From: Antedon mediterranea | Lineage: Eukaryota > Echinodermata > Crinoidea > Comatulida > Antedonidae | Direction: 5' to 3' | DNA: 64,000 nucleotides | Assembly (NCBI RefSeq): GCF_964355755.1 | Contig: NC_092675.1 | Coordinates: 3,320,312 to 3,384,311 of the forward strand | Shown: positions 12,236 to 24,299 of the stretch, piece by piece | How the letters are laid out: each line of letters starts with the position of its first letter | Numbering within the stretch: the first letter of the stretch is position 1 | Translations under genes and position numbers: made by a program | Notes under the pieces: generated by a model | What the model was told of the DNA's origin: nothing | The model's input: only the letters and a program-made list of their open reading frames with translations | The model's database searches: none

Positions 12236-12745
12236 CTTTGATCTGCGGAAATTTCCCTGGTTTCATTAAGATTGATTTGATGAATCGGATTGCACCAGGT
12301 GATGAAACACTTTCATTGGTAAAGCGAGCGCGCGGATTATTCCAATTTCCAATCATTAACATCTTCTTATTTAACTAGGCCTACGGTAAAGCACAATTAC
12401 TAGTTTGGTATATATAGATTTAGTGAGAGTGTTCAAAATATCTAGACTTTAATATTGACTTCAATACTGTCCATCCCCTGAAAATATTCTGAAAACATAC
12501 AGGGTGTTATAAACTATGCAGAGACACCGAAGCTGTTCCAACCAAAGCACCACAGCTTGAATCATTTTTAATATTGCGTGCAGCAATAATTACACATGTG
12601 ATAAGCTATGGTGCGTACGACCAGGGAAGAGTTAAATTTAGCTCTTTCCTAGTACGACTGTGTGACAGGTATAACATGTTACTGGGTGTGGGAGGAGGGG
12701 GTATTCACGTTCAAAGAGATGAACGCGTTATAGGTATTGCACCTT

Positions 12746-12952
12746 AAGCGTGGTTCCCACTAGAACGCAGCGCAGCGACGTATTGACGCAAAGTGATGTA
12801 CTGCGTAATCACAAGTGGGAACCGACGACGCAATACTTCTGAAAAAATCGCAGGTTTGATTTCACGCAGGCGGGGGCAAACAAAATTATTGGAAGGGCAT
12901 TTTCTTACGTTTGGTAGGTTGCGTCGCTAGTGGGAACCAAGCTTTACCTTCA
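12746..12952. mobile_element. MITE family A, copy 4
   Basis: AAGCGTGGTTCCCACTAG to GTCGCTAGTGGGAACCAAGC, with internal AAGTGGGAACCGACGACGCA as in copy 3. Confidence 0.82.
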
Positions 12953-13053
12953 TGGTACTACCTTATTATGGATTACTTTCAGAGACTAGCGTTTATAATC
13001 CTCGCTTAAATCTAAGTCTCACAAAAAAAGTTGATGGAAACGACGCCGTTCAC

Positions 13054-13135
13054 TAAAGCTTGGTTCCCACTTGGACATAACATGGTGACGTAGGCGCAAA
13101 ACGCAAGTTTACAAATCACAAACGACAGTCTGTCG
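13054..13135. mobile_element. MITE family A, single arm
   Basis: Only the left arm is visible (AAAGCTTGGTTCCCACTTGG, followed by AACATGGTGACG and a CAAATCACAAACGAC stretch); no matching right arm is found within 300 bp. Confidence 0.6.
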
Positions 13136-13139
13136 TCAC

Positions 13140-14425
13140 CGTGGCTGTTCCCCCTCTTCCATTTAAATATGAACATTTACAATCATAAACATAGATAAAA
13201 GCGCGTGTATGTACGTGTTTTACGCATTTTAATACAAAGGTTATATAGAGTGCGTGATGGGTAGCTAAGCCTTGAGTCAGATACGTCAAATATTTGAATT
13301 GGAATTGAGCCAGTCTTACAAGTGATTCACTACTTTCAAGTTCATCCGTAACCTAATGTAATAATTGTGAATGACGATTGCGTAAAACCAACCCCTGGGT
13401 AAAGATGAGTACCTTAAGTATTGTTAATTGAATTGGATTTAGAATGGGATTGCTGCATTTGGTGAAATGGTTTCGTTGTTTAATAAAACTATAATTAGGC
13501 CTTCATTAGCGAACTTTTTATTGTTGTAGGCCTACAGTCAAATATTTTTATATTTCCAATTTTAAATAATATCGATTTTAGCCATTTTGCGTACGTGTAT
13601 ATCTTGAATGTGTAATTACTTATGTTTTATGATGGCAATAAATAAATAAATAAATCACATTATCAAATATATAGATCCAGTGTGGTAATTAAATTGTAAA
13701 GTATTGGTTGAAGATTCAACAAAAATGTCAAGTACAACATTGTTATGTTATCATGTATTGTATGTTCATTTTGACTGAATGAATAAATGAATGAATGAAA
13801 GAAAGTATGGAACTTTGTGTAAATAGTGGGCAACTATTCGCGTTTATTTATATGTTACCATTTAGATGCTTTTACATTAAACAACACTATTGTACTTTAT
13901 TGAACTCCGTGATCAGTACCTCTACCGTAATTAATCTATATGTTTTATGGGGGAGGGGGAGATTGAATTTCAATATTATTTCCACCATGAATCTTGTACT
14001 ATCTTATTATATACTGGCTTGAGATTCTTCTAAATGTTATTATGCCTATCAAACTGAAAGTCTAAAGTTCACATAGAAACGAAACCCCTTTTGATAGTTT
14101 ACTAATTATGATAATTAGGTTAGAATAAGGAAATCTGTCATTGTTAATACTTCCGTAGAAATTTGTTTCTTTTATTTTAGGCTGAATGTTTCACGGGTTT
14201 AATGTAATTGCATGGATCCGTTCTAAAGTTTCCATCTTCTTATGCACGACACTTTTTAAAAGTTGTTTCCATCTCAGACTACCTAATATTTTCTTGGTCT
14301 TTCGTGTCGTACCACATCCATTCAAAGTGGATATATCTCTGAAGAAAACTATTGCACTACAATCTTGAAATAATAAAAAGATATAATAAGTAATAATAAT
14401 AAAAATAAGAAGTTGAATTTTTGTT
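13140..14425. other. Intergenic; LINE/SINE-tail-like short repeats
   Basis: GATGGCAATAAATAAATAAA near 13630 and GAATGAATAAATGAATGAAT near 13777 look like simple-repeat tails of retroposons, but no body could be recognised next to either. No gene is supported. Confidence 0.4.
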
Positions 14426-14428
14426 TTT

Positions 14429-14543
14429 TTGTTGATCTAATAGATCGAAAGTACTAAAAATGTAACCAAGATCAACAGTCTACTTGAGAAAGTAAAGTGA
14501 TTCGTCGTTATGTTTAGTACTTTCGATCTATTGGATCAACAAT
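14429..14543. mobile_element. Small palindromic element (~30-bp arms, ~55-bp centre)
   Basis: The left arm TTGTTGATCTAATAGATCGA with AAGTACTAAA is matched by TTTAGTACTTTCGATCTATT with GGATCAACAA on the right, with only about one mismatch. The 115-bp unit is either a tiny MITE or a long hairpin. Confidence 0.65.
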
Positions 14544-14850
14544 AAAGAAACATTTCTCTTCTGTAACTATTGCACTATATGAGTCTTTTGAGATACTAAT
14601 TTTTTGATACTCATCGTCTTGATAAGAGATTGCTTTCTGGTACATTTCCTTCATGAAGGAATTAATATAAAATAACTCCCAAATGGAGTCTCAAAGATTA
14701 TGACGTAGTTAAGGTGACATTTTAACTTCTTGACGTCATTTATTTATAACACGTTTGATCAGATACAATCATTCCTTTGCTCTCAATTCTTACGACCTCA
14801 AAAAAGTTTCATAAGTATTACAAAAACAAGGGCATATATTGCACATGGCT

Positions 14851-14937
14851 GCAGTCGCGTGCGCTAATTTGAGTTAGTGTTTACCGACCAACCCACCGAC
14901 ATAGTGAGATAGAGTCGCGTTGCATGCGCGTGACTAA
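14851..14937 (-). mobile_element. MITE family C, copy 3 (inverted)
   Basis: Starts GCAGTCGCGTGC, contains AGTTAGTGTTTACCGACC and CCACCGACATAGTGAG, and ends in a region rich in GCGTGACT. Same element as 16153, reverse orientation. Confidence 0.68.
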
Positions 14938-14939
14938 AA

Positions 14940-16150
14940 ATAACTTCATTTTGGAACTATTTCATAAAAGCACATTCATCAATTATAAAATTATTAAAGT
15001 TAAACATAACGGAAAGTAAATAATGATTAATAGTGTGATGTGCTAGATGAACTGATAAAATGTCAAAAATACTTAAATGATAGAAACAATACTATTAGAT
15101 CATGTAAATTCAAGAACAATATGATTATCAATACTCGAATGTTTGCCAAAATGTTATATCATGACTTAGCATAGAAACATTGAGTACATGTGCGAATTGA
15201 TCATTCATAGTATCAAACCAAACATATTACTTTGGGAAATGTTTTCTTTCATATCTAAATTTTAAATTTTTTTGTCAAAGTAGGCCTGCAAAATCATTTT
15301 CTTCTAATGATAATAATTAAAAATAGATTTTTTCTTCTATTTCCTAGTGTCTATATTTTAAATGTGTTTATGTCAATTTTATAAAATCGTATGCAATATT
15401 TTAATGTAATTTGTTATGCTCTCATTTCAATGATTTAAAATATACTTACTTACTAGTAACCTACTCACAATTTAATTTGTATTTTGCAAGAGTAAGAAAT
15501 AAAATTTGAAAATAATATACAAAAAAGTGGAAAGTTTGATTGTCCATGTGGAATTGTAAGTTTGGTATTTCAGCACGTGGCACAGGGTAATTATAGGGAT
15601 CGACGTGTGACACGTCAATGGTTGATGACACCTAGCAATGCATCATGGGATCAATATAAGCTTAATACAAACTCATCTAGGGTTCAGTATTTTGAAATGA
15701 CTCAGTTCAAGTCTGGAACCAAGCTGGACCAGCTGACATCATCATTATATCATTTTCCTCAGTCATAGTCGTAATATTATTCACAGATTATAGGGCATTA
15801 ATTCATTTTTCCAATGGTAAATCAAGATATACAAATTTAAGTGGTTTTTATAATAAATATATAATTTACATATTATATATAATTTTGTTTATTAAAACAA
15901 ATACTCCAATACTGAATACTGATCCAGCATAGTATCCAAAGGGATGTTGTGTTAAAATAGTATTGTCGCTCAGTTCATTTCCCGGGAAAGTGATCCCTAA
16001 GCGGGGTTAGACTTTAGTTCGAATACATTCGTTCGCCTCTGCAAAATGCAAAATAACTAAATCGATATAAAAAAAATCAATATCATTGCAAACTAACAGG
16101 ATTTTACGCACACATGTCAAATTATATCAACAATGAGAAATACTTTTTAC
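14940..16150. other. Intergenic; no gene seen
   Basis: AT-rich. The 68-codon frame at 15562-15768 has no domain or splice context. Nothing else could be supported. Confidence 0.4.
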
Positions 16151-16152
16151 CC

Positions 16153-16240
16153 GCGTCGCGTGCAAACGCGACACTACAGCTTACTATGTCGGTCGGTTGG
16201 TCGGTCTGTAAACACTAACTCAAATTTAAGCACGCGACTG
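16153..16240 (+). mobile_element. MITE family C, copy 4
   Basis: GCGTCGCGTGCAAACGCGAC, then TTACTATGTCGGTCGGTTGG, AAACACTAACTCAAATTTAA, ending GCACGCGACTG. The downstream AGCCATGAATAATGGCCTC resembles the flank of copy 5, so the element may extend some 20-30 bp further. Confidence 0.72.
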
Positions 16241-16391
16241 AAGCCATGAATAATGGCCTCGTTTTAGATATGGATCTGTTCTATACAATTCTCCTCAATA
16301 TCACACCCCTTCACTCTCCTCAGCAATTAAAACAAATTAAACTAGGCCTTATCATTTGTAATTATCGATATACTAAACATATTACAGTACA

Positions 16392-16444
16392 GCACTTTGC
16401 GTCGATACGTCGCTGCGTTGCGTTCTAGTGGGAACCAAACTTAT
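16392..16444. mobile_element. MITE family A, right arm only
   Basis: GCGTCGATACGTCGCTGCGT and GTTCTAGTGGGAACCAAAC form one arm of family A (the copy-3/4 subfamily). The partner arm is absent. Confidence 0.62.
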
Positions 16445-16782
16445 AGCTTAGAACCAGCTCACTGAAAAGTGAATTAGAAGACCTGATCAGAATGACTACA
16501 CATCGTTATAATGTTTCGGAAATTGGAAGCTTTTCTATTTCATTAAAAGTAATACTTTGACACAGATAATTGTGCATCTGCTGTTCGATATGACGAACAC
16601 AAGAATTTGTGATGGTATAATAGGCCAACACGAAATACAGTTTCTTTATTTGGGCTTTAAAGTAATATTTCTAGTACACACATATTTTAATTTAAGTTTT
16701 AACGAAAGTTGTTTGTTGCATATATAGTTTTTTTCAATTGAGTAATGGTAATGTGCAAAGTAAACAAAACCCGAGTCTATTT

Positions 16783-16864
16783 TAGTCGCGTGCAAACTAT
16801 GTCGGTCGGTTGGTCGGTCGGTCGGTTAGTCGGTATACACTAACTCAAATGTAAGCACGCGACT
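16783..16864 (+). mobile_element. MITE family C, copy 5
   Basis: TAGTCGCGTGCAAACTATGT, a (CGGT)n tract, ACACTAACTCAAATGTAAGC and a terminal GCACGCGACTG. The cleanest terminal inverted repeat of the family: AGTCGCGTGC against GCACGCGACT. Confidence 0.75.
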
Positions 16865-17480
16865 GCAGCCAAGTATATGGCCTTGTTTTCACTTAGGAAT
16901 GTTGCTTTAAAATCCGTAGCATGAAGTTTTCTTTTAATTTTTTCTAAGATATTATCCGTTTGAATCAACAGCTTCTATTTGTTTCTCTAAAGACATTTTG
17001 GGCATAACGATTCTTTACGTACTGTATTGGTAATACATTTTTATACTAACAATAATAATATAAAATAATTGATGAGTCATCAGTAATCTGGCGTCCGAAT
17101 TAACATAAGCGAAACAATATTATAAAGATATCTCTACATTTTTTTGCATTAAAATAAATTGAATTCAATTTAAAAATAAATTTTAAAAACCTGTTTAATC
17201 AATGTCAATATCAGTATGTTTCAATATCGACACATTAAATATAATAATATAGGTTATCATTTTCAGTTATTAATTTATTTCTTTATACTTCTTTTCCACA
17301 AAAGAAATTACCTTTATGCCCCTTGTTAACATCATCAGATTCTGATTATTTGAGGTATACGTTTGTGACAACACGAGTCTGACTCACAGTGGTATATCCA
17401 TAACCTATGACCCCTTATGTAGTAAAAACCGGGGGTGTGTAAAGCCCGGACTTGAATGTCATTGGATGGTGACTGATCTT

Positions 17481-17486
17481 TATAAG
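17481..17486 (+). promoter_or_regulatory. Probable TATA box of the acidic membrane-protein gene
   Basis: TATAAG (in CTTTATAAGCAG) lies 99 bp upstream of the start codon at 17585. Initiation about 25-30 bp downstream would leave a 5' leader of roughly 70 nt. This is a positional inference. Confidence 0.5.
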
Positions 17487-17584
17487 CAGTACTTTTTAGA
17501 GGGAGGAGGCAGTCTTGTGTTGTTGCCGGCCACACTGTAAGTAACTTCATTTACCGTCACATCTGGATATCAAACTCCAACAAA

Positions 17585-20347
17585 ATGAAATTCGTCGTAC
17601 TCCTAGTCGCTCTTGCACGTAAGTAAAATTTATCATTATAATTATTAATTATATAAAAGTAGTAAATGTTTTCTAATAATACTAATGTAGTTATTTATAT
17701 TATAATATCATTTTTCCACTGTCAAATATATTTCTACTGTATTTTTATAATTATAATATTAATATAATATCATTGTTAATGATGAGTTAATACTAATTAT
17801 TTAAAATGTTACTGCAATTTTTAATAATTTCATTTCATTTTTTTGGAATTAGTTAATTATTCATTACCGCTTTTAAACTAAAATAATCAAAAAGACATGA
17901 ACAAGGAAATCAACTTGTATAAGACTAAGAATCCATTCCAACCACTACACGTAGACAAATTTTCACTAAATCAAAATGTTATAATATGTTGGTTCCATTT
18001 TTTAAAGATAATTTAAGATTCTTTTTTTTAATATCTTGTAAAAAAGAAGTAATTCAAATTATGCCTGCTGATTGTTTTAGTTGATATGTCTTGTATTTTG
18101 GTAAGTTAGAAAGGTTGCCAGAGTAAAAGAAGAAACCTTCTTACCTTTTTCAAAACTTGTATAGATTTCAATCTGGAGATTATGTCTATCGATTTCATTT
18201 TATCTCAATAGTGATACCATTACAACTTTTCAGATAAAAAAATATAGGCCTACTCTTCCACCTGTATTGAAATAATAAAAATATTTAAAAAATAAACAAC
18301 AACATCTACTGTTACCTACAGACTTTTTCTAAAACAGCTTTTAAAGATGACGTTGATTTAGATCAGATTTTAGGTGAAGTTGAAGTTTTGATGCCGGAAA
18401 TGTGTTCTAATGAAACGGAACATTAAAATTATTATAATAAATTATATGTAACGCCTTTTCAATAAGCTTGAATCAACACTGATTAATATTGTCTATTCAT
18501 TTAATGGTGGGATTAACAACAAAAGTTTGTATGAGTAGCTCTTGACTTTAACTTTATACGCTTAGAATTGAGTCAACGAAAATTGCATTTTTGACATTTC
18601 CGATTGTTGAAATATAATAATTAACTAATGATGATTATTATAGTCCAAATTAGTTGACATACTATTTTTTTATATAAAATTTATATAAACTGAAAAGTAA
18701 TTTAATAATTTAGGAACGATAGAGATGGGAGTATTTAAATAGCGCCTCTTTTTCGATTTTTTTTTTATGTTTTTAAAAAACTCTTATCAAACTCATTAAT
18801 TTCGTTCAATGAGATTAAATGTTACCAAATTATCAATAGATCATCATAGTAAATTGTCCATAATAAATTAATAATAATAAAATTTAATTTGTTTAGATCT
18901 TTTTAAAGCTAATTTCCACTCACGAGATCGTGATTAAATATGAAATTAAGATATTAATAAATATTATTCTGAATAAGTATTCAATTATTTTATTATGATC
19001 ACCAGATTACATTAATCCTAAATGTTTCATACAGTTTGTATGATAGCGAATATTGTGGAAGTAAAAAATTACATAATAATATGGTGTTGAACGTTAGCCA
19101 AGTGCGGTTTCTTCGTCTTTGGTACAGTCAGGCACTAACTTAGCTCCCAGGGTTGCCAGGAAATTGTCCTGAATTGATAGAAAACTGTTTTATTGAGTCA
19201 CTTAATCGTTACCTTAGTAACGGTAACACATTTGACGTCACCATTTTATCCAGTTTTATCAAGAATATTTGTATCCGTTAACTTAAAAATCAAAATAATT
19301 TCTGTTTCATCACCTTCAATATTTGTTTTCTTCCTGAAAGTTAGAAATTATCTAGATTAGTTTTTGTTAATTTGTGTAATTATACACTGCAGCTTGATTT
19401 TATTTCTTTTAGTTTATGTTAATTGTTTTTATGTTAATTGTTTTTACTGAATAAAGATATCAATATGTTTATATGGTCATATAACAACATTTTTCAAAAG
19501 GCCTACAGTATTTTATTAGCTAAAATTGAGATATGTTTGTGTTTACAGTATTAATTTTTACTTTTGATTTAAGACAATACTATTATTTAGCATACATATT
19601 ATGTTTTTATTCTTCAATAAAAGTTTCTGTTTATCTTCAACAGATGTTGTTCTTAGTCAAGACACTTCGACAACACCAATTCCACCATTTCGAGACACTA
19701 ATGTAAATGGTGTCAATGCTGGGAATATGAATGGATTAGGAAATCCAGGAAACTTGAACCCAGGCAACATGAACCCAGGCAATATGAACCCCGGCAACAT
19801 GAACCCAGGCGGAGTCAATAACTATCCAGTAGGAGTAGGAACTGGTGGTGGTGGTGGATCTACAACAGTTATCCCTGGTTTCGGTATCAATGTTGCAGGT
19901 CAAGCAGCCGGTATCACTGCTGGTGCATCAGTAGTCGGTGGTGATGATAGTTCCAGTAGTGAGGAGAATAGCGAACTTGATCTTCCAGGAAACGGTATTA
20001 GCAGCGTCGTCGGTGGAGCTGCCGTAGAGGAAGGAGATAGCCCAGACACACCAGACGCAGTAGATGGCGGCGGTAATATGAACGCAGGAGCAGGCATGGG
20101 TGCTGGAACAGGAGGTAACGCTAATGTTGGACGAGGTGATACAGAATTTAACGACATTGGTGATACACCAGATAACGATGCTCAAAACATGGTTGATGCT
20201 GATATGGGATCACAGGTTGGAAAATCATCTACCGGTGCAACTGCAGGAATTCTAATTGCAGTTGTTGCCGTCGTAGCTGCAGCTGCTGGTATCGGTATTT
20301 ACGTCGTAAAACAACGACGAAATGCTTTCTCAGCCAGCAATGTATAA
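17585..20347 (+). CDS. Small acidic Gly/Asn-rich type I membrane protein (P16-like candidate)
   Basis: Two coding exons, 17585-17618 and 19644-20347, join in phase 1 across GT-AG sites to give 245 residues. The first exon carries most of the signal peptide (MKFVVLLVALAHVVLSQ after splicing). The ectodomain is low complexity: four tandem NPGNM/NPGNL-type pentads at about residues 50-70, a GGGGG run, a DDSSSSEENSE cluster and many Asp/Glu with few Lys/Arg. One transmembrane helix (ATAGILIAVVAVVAAAAGIG) is followed by a 12-residue basic tail, KQRRNAFSASNV. The combination of signal peptide, acidic Gly/Ser-rich ectodomain with phosphorylatable serine-acidic cluster and C-terminal helix resembles the echinoderm P16 skeletogenic proteins. 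That is an architectural inference only, since low-complexity sequence gives no reliable homology. Other possibilities are a mucin-like or other matrix-associated membrane protein. Confidence 0.85.
18338..18426 (+). CDS. Possible alternative last exon of the acidic membrane-protein gene
   Basis: A CTTTTTCTAAAACAG acceptor at 18337 opens a frame that joins the 34-nt first exon in phase and ends at TAA 18424-18426. The result would be a 40-residue secreted acidic peptide: the leader MKFVVLLVALAP, then KDDVDLDQILGEVEVLMPEM and CSNETEH. An ATAATAAATT poly(A)-like signal follows within 20 bp. If real, the gene makes a short soluble product as well as the membrane form. It could equally be a chance frame in AT-rich intron. 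Confidence 0.3.
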
Positions 20348-20359
20348 GAACTTTTTATT

Positions 20360-21770
20360 TTAAAGACTTTTTTCTAATTTCTGTTCCATGCGTATGTACG
20401 TATGTATGTGTATCTATCTTTGCTATGTAAATAAATAACAAGTTAATAATATAACAGATGTCCATCAACTGCAATTTGAAATTGTCAAGACTGTGAACAT
20501 TAGCAGGTCTATAGTTTTTCTTGTAAGGTAACATATAAATAACAAGTATCTGTGTCAAATATGTATTACAGAGATTTACTAATATTCATATAATATGAAC
20601 ATTATTAAAGTTGTATTGTTCCATGAAAAAAAATGTATGAAATGCCATTTTAATATCACATAATAGGACAATACATCTTTAAATTTATATAACAATTAGG
20701 TAATTTTTGTTGAAATGTATACTTATCTTATAAAAATAACCAACAACCACTATTTTCATTATTTTCAGTCATCATATCAATATTATTGTAAAATTAAATT
20801 CCATTTTTAACAGTTTATTTTTAATTATGGATGTATATAGTTCTATTTTTCTACTTAAAACTTGAGGGCATAATTGAATTCTGTCTGGTGAAAGGTTTCT
20901 TAATTTATTTGTTTTCTTTTTTTTTTTAATTGACTTGAATTTTATTATCATTTTGTTTTTTCTTTAGAACTTAGTAGAATGTAGTAAACTTATGTAAATC
21001 CATGGCAATTATGAACAACACATATTAACACAATAGGCTTTCTATACGATTTTTAAAAATCTTATTTTAGATATTTTCGAATATATGTAAACTAAATCTA
21101 TGTTAATTCTATACAGGTACAGGAATAAATTTGCCTTATAAGGAAGGTCGGCTATCCTTATTATTCAAAACCAAACTGATATGTATTCAATAGTAGGCCT
21201 ACTCCCATTTGAATGTTAAATATTATTCTATGGTTACAATGAACGCCGTATTGGCAGTAACACATTAATTAGATCATAAAAACGCTTCTTTAATTGGAAG
21301 ACGAAGAAGAAAATTACTAAAAGTAGATCATGTATCTTTATATACAACAGGTATTGTCGAATAACTACTATATTGCTGACAAATTTAATAATAAATGAAA
21401 AAGCAATAGTTAATTTTCGATAAATAGAAATGAAAACGAAATAGATAAGCCTACAGTGGTTATGCCATTATGATTTGATAAGGTATTAATACTCGAAAAA
21501 GTACTTTGTTTCGTTTATGTTAATTACCGTAGCCTACGTCACTTTTCTATTTGAAGACAACGGTGGTAGTTGATGTTGATGATGATGATGATGACGGATT
21601 GTATTGAACAACTACCAACATGTACGACGGTGGTTCTAGCTTCCAGACAAATAAAATCGAGGACAAAAAGATCTATTATATAACAGATTTGTAACTTAAA
21701 TTAAGAAAAATATAAGCAAGAAGCAATCTTGGTTTTTATTAGACGATATTTGTTGTTGCTGCTGATTCGA
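20360..21770. other. 3' flank and intergenic; no gene seen
   Basis: The 3' UTR of the acidic membrane-protein gene should lie here; AATAAA words occur near 20430. The rest is AT-rich and unassigned. Confidence 0.4.
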
Positions 21771-21787
21771 CAGCCTTTTCAGGAAGG

Positions 21788-21905
21788 GATGGGAGCGGCA
21801 CCCATACCTTTTTTTTAAAGAGAGCTGATGGGAGCGGCAACCTATACTTTTTATTAAGGGAGCTAATGGGAGCGGCAACCCATACTTTTTTTAAGAGAGC
21901 TATAG
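21788..21905. repeat. ~40-bp tandem repeat, three copies
   Basis: The unit GATGGGAGCGGCAACC, then CATACTTTTTTT, then AAGAGAGCT is repeated three times with small changes (GGCACCCATACC in the first). No function seen. Confidence 0.7.
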
Positions 21906-22071
21906 GGTTGATACAGACTCATCAATCAGGAAGAAAGGATATTAGGTAGGGAGGACGACATTTTTATTGAAATTATGGTGGAAGTAAAGATTACTGTATT
22001 ATTGATTATACTATACTTATAATACTGTGTACTGAGTTGTAATACTAAGATTGCGTATAGTGATTATAATG

Positions 22072-22138
22072 CTTGGTTCCCACTAGAGATGCAACACAAG
22101 GACGTAACGCAACGTTAGTGAGTTGACCAATCACCAAC
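22072..22138. mobile_element. MITE family A, left arm only
   Basis: ATGCTTGGTTCCCACTAGAG then CAAGGACGTAACGCAACG; the right arm is missing. Confidence 0.6.
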
Positions 22139-22139
22139 C

Positions 22140-22415
22140 TATGAATTCGTCCGTCTTTCTAACCCATCTATCCATCTTTCTGTCAATTCATTTATTCAAC
22201 CTTTCGTCCATTTATGATTTATCGCAGTCTATTCATTAAAACGTGAAGTTTTCGTTTTCCTTCATATTCCTCCATACACATCCAATCATGCCTACATTCA
22301 ACTGTTCATTTGTGTGTTGTACACTTTCTTCATTCAATCATTGTTGGTTCATTCGTTTTTTGTAACAGATGAAAGAAAGAAAATAAATGTTTACGTTGAA
22401 TTGAATTGAATCATT
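22140..22415 (+). repeat. Possible LINE 3' end with TTGAA tail
   Basis: A pyrimidine-rich stretch of CATTC/CATCC words runs into AAAGAAAATAAATGTTTACG and GTTGAATTGAATTGAATC. The pentanucleotide tail matches (in reverse) that of the recognisable LINE fragment at 35663-35878, so a common retroposon source is likely. No coding portion is present. Confidence 0.4.
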
Positions 22416-22419
22416 AACC

Positions 22420-24070
22420 CAGCTTAATATAAGCTTTCCTAATTTCCGTTAATTCATCTAATACCATTTTAATTAGGTTGTAGTCCAGACAGAGTCTGAG
22501 TATTATCATGGGACATTACAATCCCATGTGAAACAGATTTACAAATTTAAATCTACAAAAAAAAAATCATCTTTCCATATTCATTTAAGCCGTCATTTGA
22601 TTGGTTAATTTTGTATCACGACATGTGCATTATCTGTTAAGTTATTCAACACGATGGAAGTGGAGGTTTAATTGAATGGGTTATACTACTTGCATTCATT
22701 CATCCTATACTCGGCTCCGCTGCACCTCGTCAAAATAGTAAATCTTTCATCTAAAGGAAATATTCTCCACTATTTAACACATAAACATTCACCAATATTG
22801 TATATATACCAATTTTGATTTGCGACGACCGGCGACCGGCGACCTAGCACATAAGATGTGTCGGTCTTCCGGACCTATAGACACCAGCAAAACTTTCTCC
22901 AGAAAGCACGTCAATTCCTTCTCGCATGCACATGATGGATTTCCTAACTTGTTAGATGGTCGTCGGTCTTTGAATCAAAAGCTCAAACAAAATATATCAA
23001 GGAAAAAGTGTATCCTATCATACTTAAGAATATTTGCCTTCTATAGCCTAAACCCGATCCATGTCTTGTCTTAATTTAGTAATGAATCATAATAAATATA
23101 TATATATAATAATAAATATGCCTAAGACAATTAACAGTATCAATTTTCAAGGACTCATTAGATTTATTTTTCTATGTATTTTCTGAGAAAGACTTATTCT
23201 TTATTTCCATTCTAAAAGAAGTATGATAAATAAGCATAATAGCATACAGGCCTACAAAGGGAAAAATAGAATGGGAAGGGGGAATCTCAGAAGCAGGGCT
23301 TATAAAATGTAGAAACCTCCTGTTACCAAAATATATATTTGAAAAATGGCATAGGCTACTCGTTTAACAGAGTAAATAAAGAAATGTATATTTAATTTAA
23401 TTGAAATTGTGAAGATGTATATTCCTGGGCTTTGTATTCGACGACACAACCCTGTTTATAATGAGCACGTGGGCTACGTTCAAATTTACAGCACGTTTAA
23501 TTGATTTAATTTCCTGTCAATATTGTGCATTGACTAATTAGTATTTGTGTATGAAGGTTTTATCACTCGTGTAGGCCTACTGGCTGGGTTAAAATGGGAA
23601 CCCCCTTGAACCACTCTTGAACACGTCACACTTGATAGATACTTTCTTGGGTTTTTTTGCCTCTTTCATTTTTTATATAACTGAATCACCTTTTTCATAC
23701 ATTATGATTTACTGTATTATAGCTCTAAAAAAATATAAAACATCAGAAATTATAATGTTTTACTCAAATATGAATATGAAGGAAATAAATGTTTATTTAT
23801 TATTTGGACATAAAAAAAACAAACTTAATTTTCACGGTTCATAAAATCTTCTCCTTAAGCCTATATATACTCAAAAGATGCAGTATATTCTACGAATTAG
23901 AATTAATGAGAGGAATTGTAAGTTATCAAACATTGATGGGAAAATGTCCAAAATGGATGTTGCCTGAATAAGGGTGTCTCAACAATTATTCCTTTTAGGA
24001 CTTTTTTGTATTGTGTTTTTTGATTGGGATTCAGCATTTATAATTCGATTATAAATAGCGTGTGCGACGC
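22420..24070. other. Intergenic; no gene seen
   Basis: AT-rich. Frames of 60-84 codons here have no domain or splice support. Confidence 0.4.
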
Positions 24071-24078
24071 ATTGTGGG

Positions 24079-24158
24079 TTTGGGAGCAAAAACGTGACGA
24101 CATGCTTGTACGTGATTTGTTGTTTGTATATATACGCGTCGTGACGTTTGCTCCCAAA
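24079..24158. repeat. Inverted repeat with ~22-bp arms
   Basis: TTTGGGAGCAAAAACGTGAC and GAC on the left, GTCGTGACGTTTGCTCCCAA and A on the right, about 36 bp apart. GCATTGTGGG and CCCATCATGC extend the symmetry outwards. Either a MITE of about 120 bp or a hairpin-forming element. Confidence 0.6.
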
Positions 24159-24299
24159 CACTTCCCATCATGCATTGTATTGTGCAATGACGTTCCTCAC
24201 GCTGGACATAAACTAAACGTCATCAAACGATTTAGACTTATAGGTATACAGAAAAAACGGTTCCAGACGTGCTACCTCTGCGCTTGATAATAAAAAATA

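Noticed and set aside
12006-12378. Overlapping 118- and 78-codon frames
   Set aside because: They lie in interspersed repeat R1, show no domain and no splice context.
19900-20185. Antisense frames of 85 codons
   Set aside because: They are shadows of the acidic membrane-protein exon, open only because of its Gly/Ala/Pro-rich codons.
22820-23074. 84-codon frame
   Set aside because: No domain, poor context, and a CGACCGGCGACC simple repeat at its start.
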